Assembly (NCBI RefSeq): GCF_008087345.1
Contig: NZ_VHIB01000008.1
Coordinates: 372,001 to 436,000 of the forward strand
Length of the DNA: 64,000 nt
Direction of reading: 5' to 3'
Source of the DNA: Nocardioides caldifontis
Lineage (GTDB): Bacteria > Actinomycetota > Actinomycetes > Propionibacteriales > Nocardioidaceae
The position numbers were made by a program, and so were the translations under genes. Each line of letters begins with the position of its first letter. Position 1 is the stretch's first letter. This document shows positions 10,300 to 20,088 of the stretch, piece by piece. Below the pieces are notes generated by a model. It saw nothing but the letters and a program-made list of their open reading frames with translations, was not told where the DNA came from and did no database searches.

Positions 10300-11469
10300 T
10301 CAGCCCTCGCCGAGAAGTGCGTCGACGAACGCGCCCGGGTCGAAGGGCGCCAGGTCGTCGGGGCCCTCGCCGAGCCCGACGAGCTTGACCGGGACGCCGA
10401 GCTCGCGCTGCACCGCGACGACGATGCCACCCTTGGCGGACCCGTCGAGCTTGGTGAGCACGATGCCGGTGACGTCGACGACCTCGCTGAAGACGCGCGC
10501 CTGGATCATGCCGTTCTGGCCGGTCGTCGCGTCGAGGACGAGCAGCACCTCGCTGACCGGTGCCTGCTTCTCGACGACGCGCTTGACCTTGCCGAGCTCG
10601 TCCATCAGCCCGGCCTTGTTCTGCAGCCGCCCCGCGGTGTCGACCAGGACGACGTCGGCCTCCTGCTCCATGCCGGTGCGCACCGCCTCGAAGGCGACGC
10701 TCGCCGGGTCGGAGCCCTCGGGGCCGCGGACCGTGGGGACGCCGACGCGCTCGCCCCAGGTCGTGAGCTGCTCGGAGGCCGCGGCGCGGAACGTGTCGGC
10801 CGCGCCGAGCACGACCTGCTTGTCCTCGGCGACCAGCACCCGGGCGAGCTTGCCGACCGTGGTGGTCTTGCCGGTGCCGTTGACCCCGACGACCATCATC
10901 ACCGAGGGCTTGCCGTCGGTGCGCTGCGCGGCGAGGCGGCGGTCCATCGTCGGGTCGACCAGCGCGAGGAGCTCCTCGCGGAGGACGTCACGTGGCTTCC
11001 CCGCGGCACCGCCCTCGACCCGGAGCCGGGTGCGCAGCCGCTCCACCAGCTCCTGGGTGGGGCCGACGCCGACGTCGGCGGTCAGCAGGCTGTCCTCGAT
11101 CTCCTCCCAGGTGTCCTCGTCGAGCCGGTCGCGGGAGAGCAGCGCGAGCAGCCCGCGGCCGAGCGCGCCCTGGGAGCGGGAGAGCCGCTGCCGCAGCCGG
11201 ACCAGCCGGCCGGCCGCGCTCTCGGGGCGCTCGAGGGCCGGGGCGGCCGGCTCCGGCTCGGTGACGACCTCGGGCGCCTCGGTCGGCGCCTCGGTGGGCG
11301 CCTCCACCTCCGGCTCCGGAGGCGCGATCGTGCCGGTGCCCGCACCTCGCTCGAGGTCGGGACGGCGACGGGAGCGTCGTACGCCGGACGTGACGAGCCC
11401 GGCGACCGTGACGACGGCGACGACCGCCAGGACGATGATCAGGTAGAGGAGCTCACCCACGGCGGCCAT
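10300..11469 (-). CDS. ftsY: Signal recognition particle receptor FtsY
   Basis: FtsY (389 aa) is the membrane receptor GTPase that docks SRP-ribosome complexes. ATG 11469 gives an N-terminal hydrophobic segment (about residues 5-28), a real membrane anchor as in other actinobacteria, then an acidic Pro/Glu-rich linker (about 40-85). The NG domain follows, with the P-loop GVNGTGKT at 195-202, DTAGRLQNK, and TKLDGSAKGG. The frame remains open far upstream of this ATG, but that part is the shadow of other sequence and lacks FtsY similarity. Its start overlaps the 3' end of the small membrane ORF by 17 bases. Its partner Ffh is encoded at 4414-5973. Confidence 0.96.
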   Translation of the reverse strand: MAAVGELLYLIIVLAVVAVVTVAGLVTSGVRRSRRRPDLERGAGTGTIAPPEPEVEAPTEAPTEAPEVVTEPEPAAPALERPESAAGRLVRLRQRLSRSQGALGRGLLALLSRDRLDEDTWEEIEDSLLTADVGVGPTQELVERLRTRLRVEGGAAGKPRDVLREELLALVDPTMDRRLAAQRTDGKPSVMMVVGVNGTGKTTTVGKLARVLVAEDKQVVLGAADTFRAAASEQLTTWGERVGVPTVRGPEGSDPASVAFEAVRTGMEQEADVVLVDTAGRLQNKAGLMDELGKVKRVVEKQAPVSEVLLVLDATTGQNGMIQARVFSEVVDVTGIVLTKLDGSAKGGIVVAVQRELGVPVKLVGLGEGPDDLAPFDPGAFVDALLGEG

Positions 11470-11644
11470 CCAACCAGAGGCGCCCCCGGGTCCCGGCGGG
11501 CAGCAGGGCGGCGCGCATCCGCGCGAGCACCCGCCCCGACCGCGCTGGGATCGGCAGCTCGTCGCGGTGCGGGTAGGCGACGACGAGGACGACGGTGAAG
11601 GCGATCCCGAGGATCGCGAGCATGGCGACGAGGGCCCAGAGCAC
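11453..11644 (-). CDS. Small predicted membrane protein overlapping ftsY start
   Basis: A 63-residue ORF starting at GTG 11644, chosen because AGGAG lies 8 bases upstream; the frame extends 17 codons further upstream to another possible start. Residues about 2-22 are one hydrophobic helix (LWALVAMLAILGIAFTVVLV), followed by a basic tail with several Arg. Its last 17 bases overlap the ftsY start, so translation is probably coupled to ftsY. I recognise no family; one membrane helix plus a positively charged cytoplasmic tail is all that can be said. It could also be non-coding sequence, so confidence is moderate. Confidence 0.5.
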   Translation of the reverse strand: MLWALVAMLAILGIAFTVVLVVAYPHRDELPIPARSGRVLARMRAALLPAGTRGRLWLDGRRG

Positions 11645-11814
11645 CGAGAAGACTCCTGGTGGGACGAGTGGTTCGGGGACACGGCACGCGCCCACCCGTG
11701 CTGGGGCGGTGCCGGAGGTGACCGGGGGACCCCGGCCGGCTCCTCCATGGTGCCACCCGTCCGCAGGTGCCCCGCGGGGGTCAGGCGGGGACGGTCACCC
11801 CGGCGTGACCGACC

Positions 11815-12282
11815 TCACGCTCCCCCGCCGGGGCGGTGGAGCCGCTCGGCGACGGCGCGCACCTCATCCGGCAGGGGTACGACGGGCCGCTGACCGTCGT
11901 CCCGGGTGTTGTCGACGTAGACGTGCACGAACCGGCCCTCGGCCGCGGCCTCGTCACCGGGCCCCTGGAACAGCCCGATCCGGTAGACGACGGACGAGCG
12001 GCCGACACGGTCCACGACGAGCCCGAGGTCGACCGGCGCCGGGAAGGTGAGCTCGCGGAAGTAGCGGCAGGAGACCTCGGCGACCACCCCCACCGCCGGG
12101 AGCAGCCGGATGTCGACGCCGGTCTCCTCGAGCAGGTGGGCGTTGACCGCGGTGTCGATGAGCTCGAAGTACACCGCGTTGTTCATGTGGCGGTAGACGT
12201 CGATGTCGGCCCAGCGGGTGGTCGCGGTCCGCCAGGCGACGTAGTCGTCGCGCACCGGGCGGGGCGGGCGCTCCTCCGTCAC
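11815..12282 (-). CDS. Acyl-CoA thioesterase (4HBT, hot-dog fold)
   Basis: A 155-residue single hot-dog-fold thioesterase of the 4-hydroxybenzoyl-CoA thioesterase/YbgC group. The helix-capping motif WADIDVYRHMNNAVYFELID (about 24-43) contains the Asp that acts in catalysis in this family, and the later strands VVAEVSCRYFRELTFPAPVD and RSSVVYRIGLFQ fit the fold. The start is GTG 12282, 10 bases downstream of the smc stop, so cotranscription with smc is likely. The acyl substrate cannot be told from the sequence. Confidence 0.86.
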   Translation of the reverse strand: MTEERPPRPVRDDYVAWRTATTRWADIDVYRHMNNAVYFELIDTAVNAHLLEETGVDIRLLPAVGVVAEVSCRYFRELTFPAPVDLGLVVDRVGRSSVVYRIGLFQGPGDEAAAEGRFVHVYVDNTRDDGQRPVVPLPDEVRAVAERLHRPGGGA

Positions 12283-12292
12283 GCCGGTCCCG

Positions 12293-15200
12293 TCATGCGG
12301 GCTGGGCCTCGCGCAGCCGCTGGCTGATCACCGCCGAGACCCCGTCGCCGCGCATCGTGACGCCGTAGAGCGCGTCGCCGATCTCCATCGTGCGCTTCTG
12401 GTGGGTGATCACGAGCAGCTGGCTGTTCTCCCGCAGCTCCTCGTAGATCTCCAGGAGCCGCCCGAGGTTGGTGTCGTCGAGCGCCGCCTCCACCTCGTCG
12501 AGGATGTAGAAGGGCGACGGTCGTGCCTTGAACAACGAGACCAGGAACGCCACCGCCACCAGCGAGCGTTCGCCGCCGGAGAGCAGCGAGAGCCGCTTGA
12601 CCTTCTTGCCCGGCGGCCGGGCCTCGACCTCGACGCCGGTCGTGAGCATGTTCGACGGGTCGGTGAGCACCAGCCGCCCCTCGCCGCCGGGGAAGAGCCG
12701 GGCGAAGACGTGGTCGAAGGCGTCACGGACGTCCTCCCACGCCTCGGTGAACACCTGCTCGACCCGCTCGTCGACCTCCTTGACGATGTCGAGGAGGTCC
12801 TGGCGCGTGCGCCGCAGGTCGTCGAGCTGCTCGCTGAGGAACTGGTGGCGCTCCTCCATCGCGGTGAACTCCTCGAGCGCGAGCGGGTTCACCTTCCCGA
12901 GCTGGGTGAGGGCGCGCTCCGCCGCGCGCAGCCGCTTCTGCTGCTCCTCGCGGACGAACGGCACCGGCTCGGCCTCCTGGGGCACTCCCGCATCGTCGAC
13001 GACGAACACCGGGACGGGCAGGTGCGGGCCGTAGTCGGAGACGAGCGCCTCGGCCTCCAGCCCGAGCTCCTCCAGCGAGCGCTCCTCGAGCTGCTCGAGC
13101 CGCATCCGCTGCTGCGCCCGCGCGAGCTCGTCGCGGTGCACGCTGTCGACCAGCTCGGCGTGCTGCTTCTCGAGCTCCCGCAGCCGGCCCCGGACCTCGC
13201 GGAGCTCCTCCTCGCGCCCGCGCCGCTGCTGCTCGACGGCCTCCCGGCGGGCGGCCGCCGCGGTCAGCGACCGCTCCAGGCGGGCGAGCACGACCTCGGC
13301 GCCGCGTGCGACGGCCTCGCCGACCTGTCCCTCCTGCCGCACCCGCTCGCGGTGGGCCAGCGCCCGGGCGCGCGCCTGCCGCTCCTGCTCGGCCGACCGG
13401 CTCAGGGCGTCCGCCCGTCCGGCGAGGGCCCGGGCCCGCTCCTCCGCGGTGCGCAGCAGCAGCCGGGCCTCGGTCTCGGCGGCGCGGGCCGCCTTCGCGG
13501 CCTCGGCCAGCGGCTCCCGGTCGTCCTGGTCGGGCTCCTCGGTCTCGTCGGCCTGCGCGGCGGCGAGCCGCTGCTCCAGCTCGGCGAGCCCCGCGAGGTC
13601 GGCGTCGCGGGCCTCCTCGGCGCCGGCGATGGCACGGGCGAGCCGCTCGGCCTCACCCTTCGCCGACCGGGCCTGCGCGCCGTACTGCGCCAGCTCCTCG
13701 GCGACCGCCGCGAGGTGCGCGTCGGACTCGTGGAGCCGGGCCAGGGCCACGTCGACCCGCTGCTGGGCCTCGTGGCGCTCCTGCTCCAGACGGTTGAGGG
13801 TGAACGCGAGCCGCTCGCACGAGTGGGTCACCGCGGTGAGCTGCTCGGTCGCCTCGTCGACCGCCGCCTGCACCTCGAGGAGGCTGGGCGCCGACGACGA
13901 CCCGCCGGCCACCAGGTGGCTGCCGACGAGGTCGCCCTCACGGGTGACCGCGATGACCTCCGGCAGCGCGGCGACGGTGGACCGGGCGGCGTCGAGGTCG
14001 TCGACGACCGCGACCCGGGCCAGCACCCGGCTCAGCGCGCCTCGGAGCTCCTCGGGGCACGCGACGACGTCGGTGGCGTAGACCGCGCCAGGCGGCAGGG
14101 CCGGCCAGGAGCTCGGGTCCCCGGAGGCACCGGCGACCAGGATCGCGGCGCGGCCGAGGTCCTCCTCCTTGAGCCGGACGACCGCGTCGAGCGCGGCGCC
14201 GACCTCGGTCACGGCGAGCGCGTCTGCGGCCGCTCCGAGCGCGGCGGCGACGGCGGCCTCGTACCCGGGCCGCACGCTCAGCAGGGCGGCCACGGAGCCG
14301 AGCAGCCCGGAGACCGGCTCGGTCGCGGCGAGCAGCGCACCGGCGCCGTCCTTGCGGTTCAGCCCCATCTCGAGCGCCTCGCGGCGCGCGGTCAGCGCGG
14401 TGCGCTCGCGATCGGCGGCCTGCGCCTCCTCGCGGGTCTTGGCGAGCCGCTCCTCCACGTCCTGCAGGGCCGCGGCGGCGCCCTCGTGCTCCGCGTCGAG
14501 CCCCTCCTCCCCCGCGTCGAGCCCGGCCACCTGGGTCTCGAGCGCAGTGAAGTCCCGCTCGGCGCGGGCGACGCGGGCCAGGGCCTCCTCACGGGCCTGG
14601 GTGAGCCGCCCGATCTCGTCCTCGGCCGCAGCCGCGCGGCTCCGCTTCGCGTTGACCTGGCCCTGGAGCCGGGCCAGCCCCTCGCGCCGGTCCGCCGCGG
14701 CCCGGTGCGCCGCCGCCACGCGGCGCTCCTCGGCGGCATGCTCCTGCTCCGCCTGCTGTCGGCGGGCGAGGGCCTCGTCGAGGGCGGTCCGGCGGGAGGC
14801 GACCTCCGCCTCGATCTCGCGCTCCTGCTCCCGCACCCGGGCGGCCTGGGCCAGCAGCTCGTCGGGGTCGCGGCCGGCCGGCACCTCGGGCTCGGCGGCC
14901 GCGTTGCGCACCCGCTCGGCGGCCAGCGACCGGACCCCCTGGACCCGCTCGCGGAGCCCGGAGAGGGCGAACCAGGTCTCCTGCGCCTTCGCCAGCGCCG
15001 GGAGGTCCTCCCGCAGGTCGGCCTCGAGGGCCGCCTCCGCCGCGCGCGCCTCCGCGACCGCGCGCTCCACCTCGGCCTGCCGCTCGAGCAGCGCCGACTC
15101 GTCGGCGAGCTCCTGCTCCAGCGCGTTGCGGACGGTGACCAGCTCGTCGGCGAGCAGCCGTGCCTTCGCGTCGCGGGCGTCGCTCTGCACGACCGCCGCC

Positions 15201-15841
15201 TTGCGGGCGACCTCCGCCTGGCGGCCGAGCGGCTTCAGCTGGCGGCGGATCTCGGAGAGCAGGTCGCCGAGCCGGGTCAGGTTGCCCTCGGTGGAGTCGA
15301 GCTTGCGGAGCGCCTTCTCCTTGCGCTTGCGGTGCTTGAGGACGCCCGCAGCCTCCTCGATGAAGCCGCGCCGGTCCTCGGGGGTGGCGTGCAGGATCGA
15401 GTCGAGCTGCCCCTGCCCGACGATCACGTGCATCTCGCGCCCGATGCCGGAGTCGGAAAGGAGCTCCTGGACGTCGAGGAGCCGGCAGGACTGCCCGTTG
15501 ATGGCGTACTCCGAGCCGCCGTTGCGGAACATCGTCCGGCTGATCGTGACCTCGGCGTAGTCGATCGGCAGCGCGCCGTCGCTGTTGTCGATGGTCAGCG
15601 CCACCTCGGCGCGGCCCAGCGGAGGACGACCGGAGGTGCCGGCGAAGATGACGTCCTCCATCTTGCCGCCGCGCAGCGACTTGGCGCCCTGCTCGCCCAT
15701 CACCCAGGCGAGCGCGTCGACGACGTTGGACTTGCCCGAGCCGTTGGGGCCGACGATGCAGGTGATCCCCGGCTCGAGCTGGAGGGTCGTCGCGGAGGCG
15801 AAGGACTTGAACCCGCGGAGGGTCAGGCTCTTCAGGTACAC
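12293..15841 (-). CDS. smc: Chromosome segregation protein SMC
   Basis: Condensin ATPase of 1182 aa that loops and segregates chromosomal DNA with ScpA and ScpB. The Walker A motif GPNGSGKSN is at residues 31-39 after the typical MYLKSLTLRGFKSFAS start; two long coiled-coil arms flank a hinge at about 500-650; the ABC signature LSGGERSLVAV and Walker B FYILDEVEAALDD lie in the last 120 residues. The coiled coils are unusually rich in Ala, Glu and Arg, as expected at this GC content. GTG 15841 has a GAGGAG site upstream. The 266 bases to the divergent 5'-nucleotidase gene must hold both promoters. Confidence 0.97.
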   Translation of the reverse strand: MYLKSLTLRGFKSFASATTLQLEPGITCIVGPNGSGKSNVVDALAWVMGEQGAKSLRGGKMEDVIFAGTSGRPPLGRAEVALTIDNSDGALPIDYAEVTISRTMFRNGGSEYAINGQSCRLLDVQELLSDSGIGREMHVIVGQGQLDSILHATPEDRRGFIEEAAGVLKHRKRKEKALRKLDSTEGNLTRLGDLLSEIRRQLKPLGRQAEVARKAAVVQSDARDAKARLLADELVTVRNALEQELADESALLERQAEVERAVAEARAAEAALEADLREDLPALAKAQETWFALSGLRERVQGVRSLAAERVRNAAAEPEVPAGRDPDELLAQAARVREQEREIEAEVASRRTALDEALARRQQAEQEHAAEERRVAAAHRAAADRREGLARLQGQVNAKRSRAAAAEDEIGRLTQAREEALARVARAERDFTALETQVAGLDAGEEGLDAEHEGAAAALQDVEERLAKTREEAQAADRERTALTARREALEMGLNRKDGAGALLAATEPVSGLLGSVAALLSVRPGYEAAVAAALGAAADALAVTEVGAALDAVVRLKEEDLGRAAILVAGASGDPSSWPALPPGAVYATDVVACPEELRGALSRVLARVAVVDDLDAARSTVAALPEVIAVTREGDLVGSHLVAGGSSSAPSLLEVQAAVDEATEQLTAVTHSCERLAFTLNRLEQERHEAQQRVDVALARLHESDAHLAAVAEELAQYGAQARSAKGEAERLARAIAGAEEARDADLAGLAELEQRLAAAQADETEEPDQDDREPLAEAAKAARAAETEARLLLRTAEERARALAGRADALSRSAEQERQARARALAHRERVRQEGQVGEAVARGAEVVLARLERSLTAAAARREAVEQQRRGREEELREVRGRLRELEKQHAELVDSVHRDELARAQQRMRLEQLEERSLEELGLEAEALVSDYGPHLPVPVFVVDDAGVPQEAEPVPFVREEQQKRLRAAERALTQLGKVNPLALEEFTAMEERHQFLSEQLDDLRRTRQDLLDIVKEVDERVEQVFTEAWEDVRDAFDHVFARLFPGGEGRLVLTDPSNMLTTGVEVEARPPGKKVKRLSLLSGGERSLVAVAFLVSLFKARPSPFYILDEVEAALDDTNLGRLLEIYEELRENSQLLVITHQKRTMEIGDALYGVTMRGDGVSAVISQRLREAQPA

Positions 15842-16107
15842 GTGGGCTCCTCACCAGTGAGATCCCGCGCCCAGGGGGGAAGCCAGCGCAGCCGCTCGGT
15901 CAGCGCGGCTCACCCTACCCGCCGCCTCCCCCGCATCCGCGGAGCCCGCCGCGTGCCGCCGGAGCTCGTCACGCCACGTCACAACACCGTCACGAACCGG
16001 CCCCGGGCCCCTCGCGCCTGCTGTCCGCACGGGTCCCGAGATGGTTGAGTGCAGGACGAGCCGGGCACTTCCCCGCCCGGACGACCGCACGTCACTCGGG
16101 AGATCTC

Positions 16108-18039
16108 GTGACACCACTTCCCCGTCCCTCGTCCCGCGGGCGGCACGGCGCCCGCCGTACGCCCACCCCGACCGCCCGTACCGCGCTCGCCGGACTCGTC
16201 GCCGTCGCCGTCGCCTCCGCGCCCCTCGCGCTGGCCGGCGGCGCCGCCGCCGCCCCGGAGCGCTCGCCCGACGGCACGTCGGAGACCGCGCCGGACGCGG
16301 CCCCCGGAGTCGACACGGCCCCGGCCGAGAAGCCCCGCAAACCCAAGCGGAAGCCGCCGCTCAAGCTCCAGCTGCTGGCGCTCAACGACTTCCACGGCCA
16401 GCTCGAGCAGGTCAGCCCGACCAGCTCCTCCGGCAACGTCAACGGCACCCCCGCCGGCGGCGTGGCCTATCTCGCCAGCCACCTTCGTGAGCTTCGCCAG
16501 GAGGCGCGCGCCAAGGGGTGGCGGAGCATGACGGTCGCCGCCGGTGACCTGATCGGTGCGACGCCGCTGCTCTCGGCCGCGTTCCACGACGAGCCGACGA
16601 TCGAGGCGATGAACATGCTCGGCCTCGACGTCGCCTCGGTCGGCAACCACGAGTTCGACGAGGGGTACCGCGAGCTGCTGCGGATGCAGCGCGGCGGCTG
16701 CCTCGCCGACGGCGACGGCGCCGCGAACCAGAACTCCTGCCCCGACCCGACCCGCCCGTTCACCGGCGCGGACTTCCAGTACCTCGCGGCGAACGTGAAG
16801 TACGCGAGCAACGGCAAGACGATCCTGCCGCCGTTCTCCGTCCGCAAGGTCCGCGGCGTCAAGGTCGGGTTCATCGGCATGACGCTGGAGAACACCCCGA
16901 ACATCGTCACCAAGGCCGGTGTCCAGGGGCTCCGGTTCACCGACGAGGTGCGCACGGTCCGGCAGCTCATGCCCAAGCTGCGCAAGCGCGGCGTCAAGTC
17001 GATCGTCGTGCTGCTGCACGAGGGCGGCGTGCCCGAGGACCGCAGCCAGTACGTCGGCTGCGCCGGCGTCAGCGGCGACGGCTACGACATCGCCCGCCGG
17101 CTCCCGGCCGCCGTCGACCTGGTCGTCTCCGGCCACACCCACGAGGGCTACACCTGCACCGTGCGCGACCCGAAGGGGAACCCGCGGCTCTTCACCAGCG
17201 CCGAGTCGCTGGGGCGCATCGTCACCGACATCCGGCTCCGAGTCGACCGGTCCACCGGCGACGTCATCCGGCCGAAGGTCGGCGCCTTCAACCACCTGGT
17301 CCGCAACGCCGACGGGACCGCACCGCGGCCCGCGCTGCTCCGGCTGATCGACCGCTACACCACGCTCGTGGAGCCCATCGCCAACGAGGTGCTCGGCGAG
17401 CTCGCGCCGGCAGGGACGCAGAACGCCCTGCCCAAGCCGGGGACGGTCACCGAGGACTTCGCCCTCGGCAACCTGATCGCGGACTCGCAGCTCGCCGACG
17501 ACAGCGTGGTCACCGACGCCGGCGACCCGGTCATCGCGTTCATGAACCCGGGCGGGATCCGCACCAGCCTGGAGGAGAACGCGCAGGGCGAGGTGACGTA
17601 CGGCGCGGCCTTCGCGGTCCAGCCGTTCAACAACTACGTCACCTCGATGACCCTCACCGGCGAGCAGGTGCTGGCCGTCCTCGAGGAGCAGTGGAACGGG
17701 CTCAACGAGGGCAGCCCGAAGGTGCTCCAGGTCGCCGGGCTGAGCTACACCTACGACGCCGGTGACGCCGCTGCGGCGGGCACCGACGCGGTCGTCGACG
17801 GCAGCGTCGAGGTCGACACCGACGGCGACGGGGTGACCGACACGCCGCTCGACCCGGCCGAGGAGTACCGCGTCGTGGTGAACAGCTTCCTCTCCGACGG
17901 AGGGGACGGCTTCGGCACCCTCGCCGAGGGGACCGACAAGTACATCGGCGGGCTCGACATCGACGCGCTCGCGGAGTACCTCGGGATCAACTCCCCGTAC
18001 ACCCCGCCGGCCGAGGACCGGATCACCGTCCAGCCCTGA
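16108..18039 (+). CDS. Secreted 5'-nucleotidase/2',3'-cyclic phosphodiesterase (UshA family)
   Basis: A 643-residue secreted metallophosphoesterase that salvages phosphate and nucleosides from extracellular nucleotides. The N-terminus has basic residues then a hydrophobic stretch ending AGGAAAAP (about residues 30-50), a Sec signal peptide. Catalytic-domain motifs are LLALNDFHGQ, GNHEFDEG and SGHTHEGY, which supply the two-metal site. The C-terminal nucleotidase domain has NPGGIRT and VQPFNNYVTSMTLTG for base binding. The start is placed at GTG 16108, which has GGGAG at good spacing; the frame is open 21 codons earlier. A strong terminator follows the stop, so it is likely monocistronic. I see no C-terminal LPxTG or membrane anchor. 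Confidence 0.92.
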   Translation: MTPLPRPSSRGRHGARRTPTPTARTALAGLVAVAVASAPLALAGGAAAAPERSPDGTSETAPDAAPGVDTAPAEKPRKPKRKPPLKLQLLALNDFHGQLEQVSPTSSSGNVNGTPAGGVAYLASHLRELRQEARAKGWRSMTVAAGDLIGATPLLSAAFHDEPTIEAMNMLGLDVASVGNHEFDEGYRELLRMQRGGCLADGDGAANQNSCPDPTRPFTGADFQYLAANVKYASNGKTILPPFSVRKVRGVKVGFIGMTLENTPNIVTKAGVQGLRFTDEVRTVRQLMPKLRKRGVKSIVVLLHEGGVPEDRSQYVGCAGVSGDGYDIARRLPAAVDLVVSGHTHEGYTCTVRDPKGNPRLFTSAESLGRIVTDIRLRVDRSTGDVIRPKVGAFNHLVRNADGTAPRPALLRLIDRYTTLVEPIANEVLGELAPAGTQNALPKPGTVTEDFALGNLIADSQLADDSVVTDAGDPVIAFMNPGGIRTSLEENAQGEVTYGAAFAVQPFNNYVTSMTLTGEQVLAVLEEQWNGLNEGSPKVLQVAGLSYTYDAGDAAAAGTDAVVDGSVEVDTDGDGVTDTPLDPAEEYRVVVNSFLSDGGDGFGTLAEGTDKYIGGLDIDALAEYLGINSPYTPPAEDRITVQP

Positions 18040-18053
18040 CCCCGGACGACAGG

Positions 18054-18090
18054 AAGCCCGCCGCGCCCCTCGGGGCTCGGCGGGCTTCTT
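18054..18090 (+). terminator. Intrinsic terminator after the 5'-nucleotidase gene
   Basis: AAGCCCGCC at 18054-18062 pairs with GGCGGGCTT at 18079-18087, with further pairing in the loop (GCCCC with GGGGC) and a short pyrimidine run after. It separates the plus-strand nucleotidase gene from the convergent small gene at 18109. Confidence 0.8.
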
Positions 18091-18108
18091 CGTTGCGGTG
18101 TCGTCGCC

Positions 18109-18315
18109 TCAGGCGGGCTGCATGTGCTCCTCGGGCACCGTCAGGAGCGACTCCGAGCTCACGGACGCGGCGAGCGCGTCGTTCTCGGACTGGAGCCGCA
18201 TGACGTGGGCCTCGAGATCAGCGACCCGCTGACGCAGACGACGGTTCTCTCCGGTGATCTGGGCAACGACGCGGGGGTCGGTGCCGTTCATGTACCCGAC
18301 GAGGGCCTTCGCCAT
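18109..18315 (-). CDS. Small conserved coiled-coil protein
   Basis: A 68-residue protein starting MAKALVGYMNG, with a GGAGG ribosome binding site 5 bases before ATG 18315. Residues about 20-52 form a short coiled coil (heptads of Leu and Val in NRRLRQRVADLEAHVMRLQS). I recall proteins with this start and layout as conserved small proteins of unknown function in actinobacteria; no enzyme motif is visible. It is flanked by the convergent nucleotidase gene and by mutM, with about 100 bases upstream free of genes. Function not assigned. Confidence 0.8.
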   Translation of the reverse strand: MAKALVGYMNGTDPRVVAQITGENRRLRQRVADLEAHVMRLQSENDALAASVSSESLLTVPEEHMQPA

Positions 18316-18418
18316 TGTGTGTCCTCCGCTGATGTGTTCGGACGCACCCTTGATCCGGCTCGGTCAGAGCCAGGAAAAAGGTGGGTGCGATCCAGGGTCC
18401 CACACCCCCCACGCAGGG

Positions 18419-19309
18419 TCAATCCCGGCGGGAAGCGCCCCCACGGGGGGCCGTCCGGGGGGTCCTGGGACGGCGCTGGCAGACCGGGCAGAAGTACGAC
18501 GAACGGTTCATGAACGGCGCCCGCTCGACGGCCGCGCCGCACCGCCGGCACGCCCTCCCCTCCTGGCCGTAGACCGCCAGCGAACGGTCGAAGTAGCCGC
18601 TCTCGCCGTTGACGTTGACGTAGAGCGCGTCGAACGACGTCCCGCCCTCGAGGAGCGCGGCCCGCATCACCTCGCGGACCCCCTCGAGCAGCTCGCGCAC
18701 CTGGCGTGCGGTGAGCCGGGTGCCGAGCCGGTCGCCGTGCAGCCCGGCGCCCCAGAGGGCCTCGTCGGCGTAGATGTTCCCGACCCCGGACACCACGGTC
18801 TGGTCGAGCAGGATCCGCTTGATCCCGGAGCTCCGGCGCCGCACGCGTCGGACGAATTCCGCCTCGTCGAAGAGCGGGTCGAGGGGGTCGCGGGCGATGT
18901 GCGCGATCTCGGAGGGCAGCTCCGCCCCGCCCGTGGAGACCGAGAGGCCGCCGAACATCCGCTGGTCGACGAAGCGCAGCTCGCGTGCCGGACCGGGGCC
19001 GGCGAGGCCGAACCTGACCCGGAGGTGCCGCTCGGGCACCGCGTCGGGCGGCTGGACGAGGAGCTGGCCGCTCATCCCGAGGTGGGCGAGCAGCGCGTCG
19101 CCGCTGTCGAGCGGCAGCCAGAGGTACTTCCCGCGCCGGCGGGCGTCCTCGACGGTGCGTCCGGTCAGCGCCGCCACGAAGTGGTCCGCGCCGGCGAGGT
19201 GGCGACGGACGGGACGCGGGTGGAGCACCTCCACCTCGGTGATCCGCCGGCCGACGACGTGGTCGGCCACCCCGCGCCGGACCACCTCGACCTCGGGGAG
19301 CTCAGGCAT
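18419..19309 (-). CDS. mutM: Formamidopyrimidine-DNA glycosylase (Fpg/MutM)
   Basis: Base-excision repair glycosylase/AP lyase (296 aa) for 8-oxoguanine and FaPy lesions. The catalytic N-terminal Pro follows the start Met in [12 protein letters not shown], with the catalytic Glu at position 3; GKYLWLPL and the conserved Lys lie near residue 60; the helix-two-turn-helix [20 protein letters not shown] is at about 163-182; and the C-terminal zinc finger has two CxxC pairs (CRRC and CPVC). A basic tail of about 20 residues follows the finger. It sits 6 bases after the rnc stop, the conserved rpmF-rnc-mutM order in actinobacteria. Confidence 0.96.
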   Translation of the reverse strand: MPELPEVEVVRRGVADHVVGRRITEVEVLHPRPVRRHLAGADHFVAALTGRTVEDARRRGKYLWLPLDSGDALLAHLGMSGQLLVQPPDAVPERHLRVRFGLAGPGPARELRFVDQRMFGGLSVSTGGAELPSEIAHIARDPLDPLFDEAEFVRRVRRRSSGIKRILLDQTVVSGVGNIYADEALWGAGLHGDRLGTRLTARQVRELLEGVREVMRAALLEGGTSFDALYVNVNGESGYFDRSLAVYGQEGRACRRCGAAVERAPFMNRSSYFCPVCQRRPRTPRTAPRGGASRRD

Positions 19310-19315
19310 CCGGGG

Positions 19316-20068
19316 CTACGGCCGGCCGTTCGTCTCGTCGGGCGTGGGCACCGGCACGCCGCCACCGACCTTCGCGACGATCTCGCGGTAGGCGGTCTCG
19401 GCGGCCTGCTGCTCCGCCTCCTTCTTGGAACGGCCCTTGCCGTGGCCGTAGCGGCCGTCGCCGACCTTGACCTGGGCCGTGAAGGTCTTCGCGTGGTCGG
19501 GTCCGTCGTCCTCGATGAGGTACTCCGGCACCCCGAGGGAGTGCTCGGCCGACAGCTCCTGGAGGCTCGTCTTCCAGTCCAGCCCGGCCCCGAGCCCGGC
19601 GGCCTCGGCCATCAGCGGGTCGAAGAGCCGGTGCACCACGTCACGGGCGGTCTCGAAGCCGCCGCTGAGGTAGACCGCACCGATCACCGCCTCGACGGTG
19701 TCGGAGAGGATCGAGGCCTTCGTGCGGCCGCCGGTGATCTCCTCGCCGCGCCCGAGCTTGACGTGCTCGCCCAACCCGATCGTGCGGGCGACGTCGGCGA
19801 GGGCACGGGCGTTGACCACCGCGGCCCGCAGCTTCGCCAGCCGTCCCTCGGTGAGGTCCGGGTGGGTGCGGTACAGCGTCTCGGTGACGACCAGCCCGAG
19901 CACGGAGTCCCCGAGGAACTCCAGCCGCTCGTTGGTCGGCAACCCGCCGTTCTCGTAGGCGAACGAGCGGTGGGTCAGCGCCCGGTCGAGGAGGCCGGGC
20001 TCCAGCACCGGGTCGCCCAGGGCATGGCAGAGCTCGGCGTACTGCTTCTGCTCGACCTGTTCGGACAC
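19316..20068 (-). CDS. rnc: Ribonuclease III
   Basis: Double-strand-specific endoribonuclease (250 aa) for rRNA precursor and mRNA processing. The RNase III signature [16 protein letters not shown] lies at about 45-60 with acidic metal ligands, and a second acidic site is in [15 protein letters not shown]-terminal dsRNA-binding domain ends with [21 protein letters not shown] 20068 is chosen because it directly precedes the conserved N-terminal helices and lies 20 bases after the rpmF stop; the frame extends upstream into rpmF but without family similarity. Confidence 0.95.
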   Translation of the reverse strand: MSEQVEQKQYAELCHALGDPVLEPGLLDRALTHRSFAYENGGLPTNERLEFLGDSVLGLVVTETLYRTHPDLTEGRLAKLRAAVVNARALADVARTIGLGEHVKLGRGEEITGGRTKASILSDTVEAVIGAVYLSGGFETARDVVHRLFDPLMAEAAGLGAGLDWKTSLQELSAEHSLGVPEYLIEDDGPDHAKTFTAQVKVGDGRYGHGKGRSKKEAEQQAAETAYREIVAKVGGGVPVPTPDETNGRP

Positions 20069-20088
20069 CGAAGCGCCAGCGTCGCGGG

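Noticed and set aside
12401-16048. Plus-strand open frame opposite smc
   Set aside because: Mirror of the SMC coiled-coil codons (runs of Leu, Glu, Gly, Arg); no start context or family match.
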